Positions 49,406-59,174 are shown, counted from the stretch's first letter. The stretch is 64,000 bases of DNA from Terrisporobacter petrolearius (GCF_032598785.1 NZ_CP102984.1); one strand, 5' to 3'. Notes: generated by a model not told the origin, from the letters alone. Numbers and translations: made by a program.

Positions 49406-50488
49406 TTAATCTAAAAAATCCTCAAAATCATCCGAGCCAGATTCCACAAAGTCATAAAGGACATTTTCTTCAAAGAAATAACTTTCATCAACGTTCAAAT
49501 ACTCTTTATATTTAGTTATTAGTAACTTATTAATGTATTTTCGATCTCTTTCAGAGTAAGTTCCTACAAAAAATTCATCACCTAACTGATAATATATTGA
49601 CTTTATATCATTATTTATTACATAGATATCTTTTTTTACATGATTATTATTAAAATTAAATCTAGTAAAGAATACCCCTTCTTCCATTTCACTTTTTAAC
49701 ATGAATGGATTATCATTATAAAATTCCATTAAAAATTCACCCGCATTTTTAACTTTGTAAATATCTATAAATTCAGATTTTGATATTTCATCAAAAACTT
49801 CAAAATCATATATAGGTTCTTTATCTGTTACTAATAAAGATTTAATTCTAAAATTATCTTTTTCTTTACATATATTAAAAGCTATTTTACAAGTATAATA
49901 TCCATCTTCGTCCTCATATAAAGCTTCACTAATATATACTTCTTCATTTCTTTTAGTTACTTTATTCTTTAAAAGAGCTCCATTAATTTTTGTTATATGA
50001 TTATTTGATATTTCTTCGCTTCCAGAAAAATATTTTAAACTTTCTTTATCTCTAGCTATAAACCTCATTGTCATATAATTTATAAATTCAACTTCATCAT
50101 CAACTTTCTTACTTATAATAGGATAAACTTCATTTAGAGTTAAATTACTTTTATAATTTGTTATTATATCTATATATTCTTCTGTGTCTCCAGGTAGCTC
50201 TTTGCCATACTCTAAATTTTTATTACCAAAATGATTTATTAAAAATAAAGCTACTTCTTCTTTGACTAGTATCCTACTCTCTCCTAAACCACCCATTAGT
50301 CGCTCTTCCTCATTACAAGCTTCTTTTGATGCAGGATTTTTTAAACTAACATAATCAGCAATCCCTAGTCCTTCTCCATCTAATAAAAAATACTGGTATA
50401 TATTATTGTCCTTATTCTCATATTTAATAGTAAGACCCATACTTCCCATAAGTCTAGATTTTGTTACTTTGGCATAATCAAATGTCAT
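49406..50488 (-). CDS. unknown 360-residue soluble protein
   Basis: I do not recognise this family. The protein is acidic and soluble-looking, without signal peptide or membrane segment. It starts MTFDYAKVTKSRLMGSMGLT and ends in the acidic FVESGSDDFEDFLD. The glycine-rich LMGSMG and LMGGLGESR stretches could be loops of a ligand site; that is a guess. ATG 50488 follows AAGGATG. It is alone on the minus strand, diverging from the HAD gene. Confidence 0.8.
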   Translation of the reverse strand: MTFDYAKVTKSRLMGSMGLTIKYENKDNNIYQYFLLDGEGLGIADYVSLKNPASKEACNEEERLMGGLGESRILVKEEVALFLINHFGNKNLEYGKELPGDTEEYIDIITNYKSNLTLNEVYPIISKKVDDEVEFINYMTMRFIARDKESLKYFSGSEEISNNHITKINGALLKNKVTKRNEEVYISEALYEDEDGYYTCKIAFNICKEKDNFRIKSLLVTDKEPIYDFEVFDEISKSEFIDIYKVKNAGEFLMEFYNDNPFMLKSEMEEGVFFTRFNFNNNHVKKDIYVINNDIKSIYYQLGDEFFVGTYSERDRKYINKLLITKYKEYLNVDESYFFEENVLYDFVESGSDDFEDFLD

Positions 50489-50622
50489 CAGATCACATCC
50501 TTAATACTTTTATAATTGTTAAATAGCTAAAATTCATATTTTATTTTCTATTTGTAATTATAGTTTACAACAAAATTGAATTTTATAATATAATAAAGTA
50601 AATACTTAGATGAGGTGATTCA

Positions 50623-51357
50623 ATGAAAAATATAGGAGCTTTTTTTGATATTGACGGAACTATCTATAGGGACTCCCTAATGGTAGAGCATTTCAAAAAG
50701 CTTATTAAATACGAGATAGTTGATCAAAAGGCTTGGGTTGCTCATGCTAGAGATACTTTTTTAGATTGGGATAAAAGACAAGCAAATTATGATGATTATC
50801 TATTAGAAATATGTGACTTATATGTTAAGTCACTACAAAATGTAGATAAGTCTTGTATAGATTTTACTAGCGATCAAGTTATTGCATTAAAAGCTGAACG
50901 TGTTTATAAATATACTCGTTCAAGAATTAAATGGCATTTGGATAATGGCCACAAAGTTATATTCATATCTGGTAGTCCAAATTTCTTAGTTGAAAAAATG
51001 GCTAAAAAATACGGTGCCTCAGATTATGTTGGTAGTAATTATATATTTGAGGATGGAAAATTCAACGGAACAGTAATTCCTATGTGGGATGCAAAAAGCA
51101 AAAATGTAGCTATTGATAGTTTTGTTGAAAAATATGATATAGATTTAAGTCAATCTTATGCTTACGGAGATACTAATGGAGATATTAATATGCTTAAGCG
51201 CGTTGGCAATCCAATTGCTATAAATCCAACTAAAGAATTATTAAATCATATGATAGAAGATAAGCATTTACACGATAAAGCCCAAGTAATCGTAGAAAGA
51301 AAAGATATTGTGTATTCTTTGGATTGCAATGTAAAAAAATTTGAGATAGGCTTATAG
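50623..51357 (+). CDS. HAD-IB family phosphatase (SerB-like)
   Basis: This 244-residue protein has the nucleophile motif FFDIDGTIYRDS (D9 and D11), motif II FISGSPNFLVE, and motif IV AYGDTNGDINML, matching subfamily IB of the haloacid dehalogenase phosphatases. Phosphoserine phosphatase or a related small-molecule phosphatase is possible; substrate is not determined. ATG 50623 follows TGAGGTG. The next gene starts 27 bp later, likely in one operon. Confidence 0.88.
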   Translation: MKNIGAFFDIDGTIYRDSLMVEHFKKLIKYEIVDQKAWVAHARDTFLDWDKRQANYDDYLLEICDLYVKSLQNVDKSCIDFTSDQVIALKAERVYKYTRSRIKWHLDNGHKVIFISGSPNFLVEKMAKKYGASDYVGSNYIFEDGKFNGTVIPMWDAKSKNVAIDSFVEKYDIDLSQSYAYGDTNGDINMLKRVGNPIAINPTKELLNHMIEDKHLHDKAQVIVERKDIVYSLDCNVKKFEIGL

Positions 51358-51384
51358 TATATTATTTGTACGGAGGATGATAGT

Positions 51385-52164
51385 TTGAAAATCAACGAAA
51401 AAACCCTAAGCTTTAAAGATATATATAATGATTTAGATGAGATAAGTAAGAAACTATATTTGGAATCTCCTGATATCTGGATTGATTTTTCAGATAAAGT
51501 AGGAGAACAAAAGCTAGATGAAATGGTACTTTTTTATGCTGTTAAATTTAACTACTTATCTATCTTAAAATATGTAATAGATAATAATATTATAGACCTA
51601 AATGTTCCATCTAAAAACAAAAGTTATTCATCCATTAGAGATCATCTTTTAGCTGTATCAAAGGATTATAAAAGTCATGATATTTACAATTACTTAGATG
51701 GTAACTACAAATTAAGCAAGGAAAATATAGAAACTAACAAAAATAAATCATCAGAAGTAAAAGAAGAAAAAAATCATAAGGATTACTTCCCTATTTTTCT
51801 TTGCCCTCACTGTAATACAAATATACTTAAATCAGGTTATAAAGTATATGAAGAAATAAATTTCGCTTTTTCTCAAGATAAAAATGAGTGCCAAGAATTA
51901 AGTAGACAAAGAGACAATAAAGTTTTTTGTAATAACTGTAATAGTAATGTACACAATGTTACCACAGAATTATTAGACAATATATGTTCTATTCATAATT
52001 GTAAAAAATGTGGAAAAGATTTGACTCAAATAGGAATTACAGAAAAAATAAAGATGCAATTTAAAAAGGAAGACGGCAAATTCATAGGTGATAAAAAAAC
52101 TTATAATTGTCCTTCCTGTGATGAAGAATTAAATGAACCTCAAAAAAAATATTTCAATTTATAA
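51385..52164 (+). CDS. protein with ankyrin-like N-terminus and two zinc ribbons
   Basis: This 259-residue protein is not in a family I can name. Residues about 45-75 (MVLFYAVKFNYLSILKYVID) look like an ankyrin-type helix pair. After a charged linker, four CxxC pairs follow: CPHC and CNNC, then CKKC and CPSC, arranged as two zinc ribbons. The TTG start at 51385 follows CGGAGG with good spacing. It may bind protein or nucleic acid. Its partner is the HAD phosphatase upstream. Confidence 0.7.
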   Translation: MKINEKTLSFKDIYNDLDEISKKLYLESPDIWIDFSDKVGEQKLDEMVLFYAVKFNYLSILKYVIDNNIIDLNVPSKNKSYSSIRDHLLAVSKDYKSHDIYNYLDGNYKLSKENIETNKNKSSEVKEEKNHKDYFPIFLCPHCNTNILKSGYKVYEEINFAFSQDKNECQELSRQRDNKVFCNNCNSNVHNVTTELLDNICSIHNCKKCGKDLTQIGITEKIKMQFKKEDGKFIGDKKTYNCPSCDEELNEPQKKYFNL

Positions 52165-52167
52165 TAT

Positions 52168-52214
52168 AAAAGGAGACTATAAAGTTATAAAAATACTTAA
52201 TAGTCTCCTTTTAT
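52168..52214. terminator. bidirectional terminator
   Basis: Arms 52168-52180 and 52200-52212 (core AAAAGGAGACTAT) end both converging genes, the zinc-ribbon gene and the membrane-protein gene. Confidence 0.88.
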
Positions 52215-52216
52215 AT

Positions 52217-52705
52217 TTATCTTTTTACAAATCTTCTAAGTTTATCATTATAAAAGTCTATAAATTGAGAATATACAAAATCATAAACTATAAAAGCTAT
52301 TTCAAATATTAATATGGTAAAAATATTAACTGGAATATACACAAATTGTTTTAAAATTATATATGCAAATATTATAAGTATATTTGCCACTATAATTTTA
52401 AATATATATTCCTGAATAAAGCTTCTATCTTTTTCTATTATATATTTTACTAAGCCATAAATACCGAATGTAAAAATATATAATATCCATTGTGCTTTGT
52501 TTGCCATAATCATAAAGCTCAATAAAACAGATCCTATATAAAATATAATCCCTGCTTTAAGTCCGTATTCCATAATTACTATAGATATTGGCAAAGATGC
52601 CAAGCCTAAAAGAAATAAAGTATTTATGGGTATTATATTAACTAGCAATAATAAAATAATATTTAAGGATAATAATATACCACCATAGGCAATTTTTCTA
52701 CTCAT
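52217..52705 (-). CDS. five- to six-span membrane protein of unknown function
   Basis: This 162-residue, strongly hydrophobic protein starts MSRKIAYGGILLSLNIILLL and ends in a basic tail (NDKLRRFVKR). The opening resembles small transporter components or DUF2232-like proteins, but I cannot assign it. It is the last of three genes on the minus strand (DUF5685, TPR-cysteine protein, this one) with a 17-bp gap before it. Confidence 0.7.
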   Translation of the reverse strand: MSRKIAYGGILLSLNIILLLLVNIIPINTLFLLGLASLPISIVIMEYGLKAGIIFYIGSVLLSFMIMANKAQWILYIFTFGIYGLVKYIIEKDRSFIQEYIFKIIVANILIIFAYIILKQFVYIPVNIFTILIFEIAFIVYDFVYSQFIDFYNDKLRRFVKR

Positions 52706-52721
52706 GATTATTCATCATCTC

Positions 52722-53144
52722 CTAGAAACAAGTACATAAATCTCCTCCACAGCATTCACAGCATGAATCACATACAAATAAAGTACATAAATTGCTACAA
52801 CAGTCGTCGTCACAGCAACAACAACAGCAACCAGGTGAGTCATAACGTCTATTTCGGTTATAGTTGTAAGAACGTCTATCATAATCATTTCTGTAATTAT
52901 TGTATCTATTATAGGCATAAACATATTCTTTATTGTTAGGATCCATAAACTTAGCTCTTTTTAGAAAGTCTTCTCCTTCTTCATAGTACCCTATATTCAT
53001 AGCAGACAATCCTGTTAAGTAGTACCACTCACTACATTTTTCATTGATACTTTGTAAAAAATTATATGCTTTTTTAAAATCTTTATTTTCAATCAATCTC
53101 CTTGCTTTCATAAAACAGTCATTTTCATAAACATTACTGTACAT
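52722..53144 (-). CDS. TPR-like protein with cysteine-string C-terminus
   Basis: About 140 residues. The N-terminal 70 form TPR-like helix pairs (DCFMKARRLIENKDFKKAYN, then EWYYLTGLSAMNIGYYEEGE). A basic Tyr/Asn/Arg linker follows. The last 35 residues carry 17 cysteines, including six in a row (GCCCCCCDDDCC) and later CDSCCECC. Cysteine strings can be acylated or bind metal. Start ATG 53144 is preferred over GTG 53153 because of spacing to AAGGA. It overlaps the DUF5685 gene by about 11 bp. Confidence 0.75.
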   Translation of the reverse strand: MYSNVYENDCFMKARRLIENKDFKKAYNFLQSINEKCSEWYYLTGLSAMNIGYYEEGEDFLKRAKFMDPNNKEYVYAYNRYNNYRNDYDRRSYNYNRNRRYDSPGCCCCCCDDDCCSNLCTLFVCDSCCECCGGDLCTCF

Positions 53145-53973
53145 TATTCCCACATCCTTTTTCTAATATATTTTTATATCTTAAATATACACCAGAATAA
53201 ACTATATTTTCTATAATTCCTCTGTTCAATTGTAAATTTAAGTTATCAATTGATGATGCTAACAATCCTAAAGATATACTAATTAGCCTGTCAACTTTCA
53301 CTTTCAGCTCTTTTTTATTGTCTATATATTCTATAAAAGGATTATATCTACCTTTTTTATAGTCAGCATCTAAATCTTCGTATGCATCTAATATATAAAT
53401 ATATTTCCCTATATTAAAGCCTACCCTTCTTAAATCTTCTTCATACTCATCATTTTTATAAGAAAAAATTTCCCCCATTAGCTCTCCAAAAGTATTTGAT
53501 ACTTTATCTATATTGCAGTTTTCTTCTTTTTCCAATTGATTAAGTAAGTTCATTTGTTCTTTAATAATTGTTGATTTATTAGGATATTTTTCATGAGCCA
53601 ATTTTAATTTTCCCTTATAAATATTATAAGCTAAAATATCCTTTATTCCTTTATCATCTAATAAATTATCTTCTAATTTATAATATGTTAATAATGTATT
53701 CATACTTGCCGCATATTCTGTTATTTCATTTATAATTTTTTTCTTTTTTTTAAAGGGACTAACTATGCAAACTTCTTCTACAATACTAGTTTTAGGTTTA
53801 TAAATAGCTGTGAGAATCACAATTAAAAAAGTAATATCATAATTTAAACCTAGCCTAGATATTTCCCCATGATTCTCTTTTAAGTATTTACACAGTCCAC
53901 AGTAATACCCTTTATAATCTTCAAACTCTCTAAAAGTTAAATCCATTTTATTTATTCTAACATATCCAAACAT
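53134..53973 (-). CDS. DUF5685-family protein
   Basis: This 279-residue helical protein opens MFGYVRINKMDLTFREFEDY, followed by KGYYCGLCKYL, the hallmark of DUF5685. The CGLC pair may bind metal or a cofactor. The later region (DAYEDLDADYKKGRYNP) has an Asp-rich helix somewhat like all-helical diphosphate-binding enzymes; that comparison is speculative. Function of the family is unknown. First gene of the three-gene minus-strand string. Confidence 0.82.
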   Translation of the reverse strand: MFGYVRINKMDLTFREFEDYKGYYCGLCKYLKENHGEISRLGLNYDITFLIVILTAIYKPKTSIVEEVCIVSPFKKKKKIINEITEYAASMNTLLTYYKLEDNLLDDKGIKDILAYNIYKGKLKLAHEKYPNKSTIIKEQMNLLNQLEKEENCNIDKVSNTFGELMGEIFSYKNDEYEEDLRRVGFNIGKYIYILDAYEDLDADYKKGRYNPFIEYIDNKKELKVKVDRLISISLGLLASSIDNLNLQLNRGIIENIVYSGVYLRYKNILEKGCGNNVQ

Positions 53974-54139
53974 ATTTATTTCCTTCCTAAATTATAGCTA
54001 TCAATTAATTATATAATACTACAACATTTTTTATTATTATACAGTTATAAAATTAGAATGTAATTTTATTTACTAAAATAATTACATTTTAGCGTAGTAT
54101 CTATCTTTATTATAGGTTACTTATTAAAAATTTAGAAAT

Positions 54140-54178
54140 AAAAAAGAAATGATGTTTTATAATATCATTTCTTTTTTA
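54140..54178 (-). terminator. terminator hairpin
   Basis: Arms AAAAAAGAAATGAT (54140-54153) and its complement (54164-54177) end the small gene at 54212-54475 on the minus strand. Confidence 0.85.
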
Positions 54179-54211
54179 TACTAAAATAAAGTTGTTTATT
54201 ATAAGTTTTGT

Positions 54212-54475
54212 TTACAAAATAAACCTTATGGCTTTATTGTCACTATCTTCTATTGTTAAAACTTCCATATCTTTATAATTCCTAAATAACCATTTTATAT
54301 CTGTCATTATTTGACTCACCTGCTTCTTATCCAATTTTCCAATACAATACTCCTCCCTTGTTTCTGCAAACTCCTTTGATACTAAAAAATTTTTAATAGC
54401 TGCATAGGCTATTGTATTTGGAATAGGACTACTCGTTTCTTTTGAACGTTTATTTCCTTTCATATACATTTTCAT
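54212..54475 (-). CDS. unknown small 87-residue protein
   Basis: Not recognised. The basic N-terminus (MKMYMKGNKRSKE) is followed by two helices (PNTIAYAAIKNFLVSKEFAE, KKQVSQIMTDIKWLFRNYKD) and a short beta strand ending KAIRFIL. It is monocistronic, with AGGAGG before ATG 54475 and its own terminator, which supports a real gene. No domain or transmembrane segment. Confidence 0.65.
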   Translation of the reverse strand: MKMYMKGNKRSKETSSPIPNTIAYAAIKNFLVSKEFAETREEYCIGKLDKKQVSQIMTDIKWLFRNYKDMEVLTIEDSDNKAIRFIL

Positions 54476-54659
54476 ATAATATCCTCCTGATTATTTCTTA
54501 ATCTATTGTATATCTATATATATGAATTCATACCTTCTCTAAATGCTTATTAAATATAAATGATATAAGTTATGAATATGGCTGTTAAAAATAAACCAAA
54601 AATAAGTTTACCATTTTATTGAAATTAATATTCAATATAACTACAATTAAAAATATCCG

Positions 54660-54681
54660 ACCGACTAGTCGGTTCTATAAT
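54660..54681 (+). promoter_or_regulatory. TetR operator and -10 of the RND operon
   Basis: The perfect 14-bp palindrome ACCGACTAGTCGGT (54660-54673) lies immediately before TATAAT (54676-54681), so a bound repressor would cover the promoter spacer. The likely repressor is the TetR protein encoded at the end of the same operon. Confidence 0.85.
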
Positions 54682-54702
54682 TAAAAGAAAGAGGTGAAAT
54701 AT

Positions 54703-57700
54703 TTGCTACCAAAATTCAGTGTAAGAAAACCTTTGACTGTATTTGTTTCTGTAATTATGGTACTAATGCTAGGATTTGTATCTTTTACAAAAATGACACC
54801 GGACTTATTACCTAGTATAGATTTACCCTATATTATTGCTATGACCACATATCCTGGTTCTAGCCCAGAAAAAATTGAAACAACAGTAACAAAACCAATT
54901 GAGCAAGCTGTTTCCACTACAAGCGGAATCAAAAACGTAACATCCGTTTCAAATGAAAACTATAGTGTAGTAATTCTAGAATTTAATCAAGATACAAATA
55001 TGGACACTGCCATGTTAGATCTAAACGGTAAAATAGACTTAATTAAAGATTCTCTAGAAGATGGTGTTGGAGCAACTACTTTAATGCAACTTAACCCAGA
55101 CATGGTGCCTATTATGACATTAAGTATAGATGTAGACAATATGGATATTCAAGAAGTCTCAACTTATGTTAACAATGAGATAATTCCTAAGTTTGAGCGT
55201 ATAAATGGTGTTGCATCTGTAACAGGTACTGGTTTAGTAGAAAAACAATTAGAAATATCTTTAAACAAAGATAAAATTGATCAATTAAATAAAGAACTAA
55301 AATCAAGTGTTACTTCTAAATTAGATAAACAACAAAGTCAGCTTAATAATGCCAAATCAGAAATAAAAAACGGAAAAGCTACTCTAGAAAAACAAAGTAA
55401 TGCGCAAATGAAAAAACTCCTTGAAGCTAGTAGCCAACTTCAATCTGGTATAAGTCAATTAGAAAGTATGGCTGGAATTTTGAATTCAACAGGTTCTAGC
55501 AAAGAAGATTTAGAAAAATATATCACTAGTGCAACTGCAACTCTAAATGATACCAAATCAAAACTAAAAGATCTAAAAGAACAACTTAATAATTTTCCAG
55601 AGGATTCTGCCGTTGATAAGGAACAATTACAAGAAGATATAGCAAATTTAGAATCTATTATAACACCTTTGGAAAAGGCCATAGCAAATGCAGGCCAAGG
55701 TATAGGTGCAATAGACTCACTAGAAACATTGAAAAAACAGCAAAAAGAATTGGAAAGTGCTAAGCTCACTCTTTCTCAAGAATTAACAAAGGCTACTGTA
55801 CAACTTTCCGTAAGTGAATCGCAAATAAAATCTGCTGAAACTCAGTTGAATGAAGCTAGAAAACAAGCTTTAGAATCAGCAGATATAACAAATAAAATTA
55901 CTCCAGAAACAATAAATCAAATTCTAACTGCAGAGAACTTTTCCATGCCTGCTGGATATATATCAGATGACGAAACTGAATACTCTGTAAAAGTTGGAGA
56001 TAAGTTCACTTCTATAAATGAAGTTAAAAATTTAATATTATTTTCTATGGATGGAATTGGTGATGTGCATCTTAAAGATATAGCCAATATAAAAATGTCA
56101 GACAACTCATCAAATAGTTATACAAACGTAAACGGAAATGCTGGTGTTATACTATCTTTCCAAAAAACTAGTACTGCATCAACTACTAAAGTGTGCAACG
56201 AAATAAATAAAGTAATTAAAGATTTAAATAATAGTAATGATAAATTACATATTCTTTCTTTAATGGACCAAGGTGTTTATATAGATTTTATTATATCTAG
56301 TGTACTTGATAACCTAATTTACGGTGGTATACTAGCAATTATTGTTTTGCTAATATTCTTAAAAAGTATAAAACCAACTATCGTAATTGCCTTTAGTATT
56401 CCTATAAGTTTATTATTTGCCATTGTTTTGATGTACTTTAGTGGCGTTACATTAAATATTATTTCTTTATCAGGTTTAGCCCTTGGAGTTGGGATGCTAG
56501 TTGATAATAGTATAGTTGTTATTGAAAATATTTATAGACTAAGAAATAAAGGAATGGGTAAATTTAAAGCTGCCGTATATGGAGCTAGACAGGTATCTGG
56601 AGCAATATTTGCTTCCACACTTACTACTATTTGTGTATTCTTACCTATTGTTTTTACAGAAGGTATAACTAGACAGTTATTTACAGATATGGGTCTTACA
56701 ATAGCATACTCTTTAATTGCAAGTTTAATTGTTGCCTTAACTTTAGTTCCGTGTATGGCATCAAATTTACTATCCAATGTTGATGAAAAGTATCATCCTT
56801 TATTTGATAAAATAGTTGATGGCTATGAAAAATTATTAAGACTATGCTTAAGATTTAAACCTGTTGTTTTATGTTTTTCTATAGCATTATTAATAGTTGC
56901 TGCCTTTGCGACAACCAAAATAGGAACATCATTTATGCCAAAAATGGATTCACCACAAATGATGGCAACCATTAATATAGATAGCGATCTTCCAAAAGAT
57001 GAAGCTCGACATATTACTGATCAGGTGGTGCAACAAGTTTTAACAATTGATGATGTAGAAGGCATTGGAGCCATGAATTCGTCTGGTACCATGTCATTTG
57101 GTACTTCTTCAAATAACCCTAATAATATGTCTGCTTATGTTATTTTAAAAGATGATAAAAAGAAAACAAACGATGAAATTTCAGAAGAAATAAAAGAAAA
57201 AACAAAATCTCTTAACTGTGAAGTCACAGTCTCGTCTTCATCTATGGATACCTCTTCTTTAGGAGGGTCTGGGTTAAAAATAATTGTTAAAGGTGATGAT
57301 TTAGATGAACTTAAGAAAATTTCTGATGATTTGGTAGGCATGCTATCCAATATAGAAGGTACTACTGACATAAATGGTGGTATGGGTGTAACTACCAAGG
57401 AAGAAAAAATTGTAATCAACAAAAATAAAGCTATGAAGTATGGATTAACAGTAGCTCAAGTATTCCAACAAGCTTCTGCAAAATTATCAACAGAAACTAC
57501 TTCAACTACTTTAACAATAAATTCTGAAGACTATCCAGTAATTATTGTTAATAATAATACTTCAAATTTAGATAAATTAAAAAATGTCGAAATCACTGGA
57601 ACAAAAGGAACTGAGTCTATATCAGTAAAATTAAAAGATATTTCATCTATAGAAATGACGGATACTCCTACTTCCATAAATCACGACAGTCAAACTAGGT

Positions 57701-58368
57701 ATATATCTATAACGGCCAGTATTGATTCTAAACACAATATAGGTTTAGTAAGTAAGGAAGTTCAATCAAAATTAGATGATTATAAAGCTCCTATTGGTTA
57801 TGAAATAAAAATGGGCGGTGAAACCGAATCTATTAATCAAGCTATTAGTGATTTAATTAAAATGATTGCTCTTGCCATAGCATTTATTTACTTAATAATG
57901 GTCGCACAATTCCAGTCATTATTATCGCCATTTATAGTAATGTTTACTATACCTCTTGCATTTACTGGTGGTTTACTTGCATTAATTATAACTGGTCAGG
58001 AATTAAGTGTTATATCTATGCTAGGATTTTTAGTTCTTGCTGGTGTAGTTGTTAATAACGGTATAGTTTTTGTGGATTATGTGAATCAATTGCGTATAAG
58101 TGGATTAAATAAAAAAGATGCTATTATAGAGGCTGGGCGCACTCGTATAAGACCTATACTCATGACTGCTTTAACAACAATACTTGCCATGTCTACAATG
58201 GCCCTTGGTGTTGGTATGGGTGCTGAAATGTCTCAAGCTTTAGCTATAGTAACTATAGGTGGTTTAACTTATGCTACCCTATTAACCTTATTTGTTGTTC
58301 CTACTTTATACGATATATTCCATCGTCGCAAAGAATTAAGACAGATAATTATCGATGAGGAGGACTAA
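54703..58368 (+). CDS. RND-family efflux permease with coiled-coil insertion
   Basis: This exporter of the HAE-type RND family has about 1221 residues and twelve predicted membrane helices. GMLVDNSIVVIENI in helix 4 holds the proton-relay aspartate. Residues about 199-400, inserted where the first docking subdomain begins, form a long Lys/Glu/Gln-rich coiled-coil hairpin (KLDKQQSQLNNAKSEIKN and on). This lengthens it beyond the usual 1030-1060. TTG 54703 is preferred as start because GAGGTG sits 6 bp before it; a GTG at 54694 is part of that site. No membrane-fusion or outer-membrane partner is present. Followed by its regulator. Confidence 0.9.
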   Translation: MLPKFSVRKPLTVFVSVIMVLMLGFVSFTKMTPDLLPSIDLPYIIAMTTYPGSSPEKIETTVTKPIEQAVSTTSGIKNVTSVSNENYSVVILEFNQDTNMDTAMLDLNGKIDLIKDSLEDGVGATTLMQLNPDMVPIMTLSIDVDNMDIQEVSTYVNNEIIPKFERINGVASVTGTGLVEKQLEISLNKDKIDQLNKELKSSVTSKLDKQQSQLNNAKSEIKNGKATLEKQSNAQMKKLLEASSQLQSGISQLESMAGILNSTGSSKEDLEKYITSATATLNDTKSKLKDLKEQLNNFPEDSAVDKEQLQEDIANLESIITPLEKAIANAGQGIGAIDSLETLKKQQKELESAKLTLSQELTKATVQLSVSESQIKSAETQLNEARKQALESADITNKITPETINQILTAENFSMPAGYISDDETEYSVKVGDKFTSINEVKNLILFSMDGIGDVHLKDIANIKMSDNSSNSYTNVNGNAGVILSFQKTSTASTTKVCNEINKVIKDLNNSNDKLHILSLMDQGVYIDFIISSVLDNLIYGGILAIIVLLIFLKSIKPTIVIAFSIPISLLFAIVLMYFSGVTLNIISLSGLALGVGMLVDNSIVVIENIYRLRNKGMGKFKAAVYGARQVSGAIFASTLTTICVFLPIVFTEGITRQLFTDMGLTIAYSLIASLIVALTLVPCMASNLLSNVDEKYHPLFDKIVDGYEKLLRLCLRFKPVVLCFSIALLIVAAFATTKIGTSFMPKMDSPQMMATINIDSDLPKDEARHITDQVVQQVLTIDDVEGIGAMNSSGTMSFGTSSNNPNNMSAYVILKDDKKKTNDEISEEIKEKTKSLNCEVTVSSSSMDTSSLGGSGLKIIVKGDDLDELKKISDDLVGMLSNIEGTTDINGGMGVTTKEEKIVINKNKAMKYGLTVAQVFQQASAKLSTETTSTTLTINSEDYPVIIVNNNTSNLDKLKNVEITGTKGTESISVKLKDISSIEMTDTPTSINHDSQTRYISITASIDSKHNIGLVSKEVQSKLDDYKAPIGYEIKMGGETESINQAISDLIKMIALAIAFIYLIMVAQFQSLLSPFIVMFTIPLAFTGGLLALIITGQELSVISMLGFLVLAGVVVNNGIVFVDYVNQLRISGLNKKDAIIEAGRTRIRPILMTALTTILAMSTMALGVGMGAEMSQALAIVTIGGLTYATLLTLFVVPTLYDIFHRRKELRQIIIDEED

Positions 58369-58370
58369 AT

Positions 58371-58991
58371 ATGAGCAGAAAATATGCAGAAAAAGAATTG
58401 CTAATATTTTATGGTTTTAAGAAAATAATCACTGATAACAGTAACATTGAAAATATTAAAGTGTCTGATATTGCAAAAGCTGCTGGAATTGGAAAAGGTA
58501 CAATTTATGAATATTTTAAAAGTAAGGATGAAATTATAGCAAGGTCAATAATTTATAATTTTAAAATAGATATTATAAATACTATCGAGGCTATAAAAGA
58601 AGTCTCTACTTTTAAAGAACAGTGTAACCATTTATTTCATTACAGCATTAGTAGCGGAAAATTCATTTTTCCCTCTTTAAGAATATTATATAATCAAGTT
58701 CTACCAAAAGAATTAAACAATATTCTACTAGAAGATTTTGAAGAAATTTTAGAATTAAAAACTCAACTTTATAATTTATTAGATTATGTTATTAATACTG
58801 GAATAGATGAAAATATTATTAATAAAGACTTAAGCAGAGATTATCAAAGATATGTACTTATAAGTTCTTCTATGGGTATTATCAATAAAATCAATGCTAA
58901 CCACTTTAGACAAATCAATTTAAGCGATGACGAATCTATTAATACTCAAAAGAGTTTCGCTTATACCATGATATTAAAATCATTAGCTTAA
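58371..58991 (+). CDS. TetR-family regulator of the RND exporter
   Basis: This 206-residue protein has the helix-turn-helix KVSDIAKAAGIGKGTIYEYF (followed by KSKDEIIARSI) and a helical ligand domain. It starts 2 bp after the exporter stop, with GAGGAGG inside the exporter's last codons, so they are co-translated. The palindrome before the operon is its likely site, giving negative feedback released by a substrate. Confidence 0.92.
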   Translation: MSRKYAEKELLIFYGFKKIITDNSNIENIKVSDIAKAAGIGKGTIYEYFKSKDEIIARSIIYNFKIDIINTIEAIKEVSTFKEQCNHLFHYSISSGKFIFPSLRILYNQVLPKELNNILLEDFEEILELKTQLYNLLDYVINTGIDENIINKDLSRDYQRYVLISSSMGIINKINANHFRQINLSDDESINTQKSFAYTMILKSLA

Positions 58992-58992
58992 T

Positions 58993-59119
58993 AAAAAATT
59001 TGCTTCGCTTAAGCAACGTGTCGGCGAAACACTTCATGTCGCTAACGAGATTCCTTCGATATCGCTTCAGACCACTGCGTGGGCGCTATGAAATTTCAGG
59101 CAACTTCGTTGCTAAAAAA
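58993..59119. repeat. GCTTCGCT-type dispersed repeat, copy B
   Basis: The copy lies between the TetR gene and a terminator and aligns with copy A (33551-33650) over most of its length. Extra sequence at its start includes GCTTCGCTTAAGCAACG. Non-coding. Confidence 0.5.
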
Positions 59120-59150
59120 CTCCCTCTTAAAACGCTGAGAGGGAGTTTTT
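59114..59150. terminator. bidirectional terminator between tetR and htpG
   Basis: A stem built on AAAACTCCCTCT (from 59114) and AGAGGGAGTTTTT (59138-59150), with A and T runs on either side, ends both converging genes. Confidence 0.92.
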
Positions 59151-59174
59151 ATTACATTTTATATTAATAATAAT

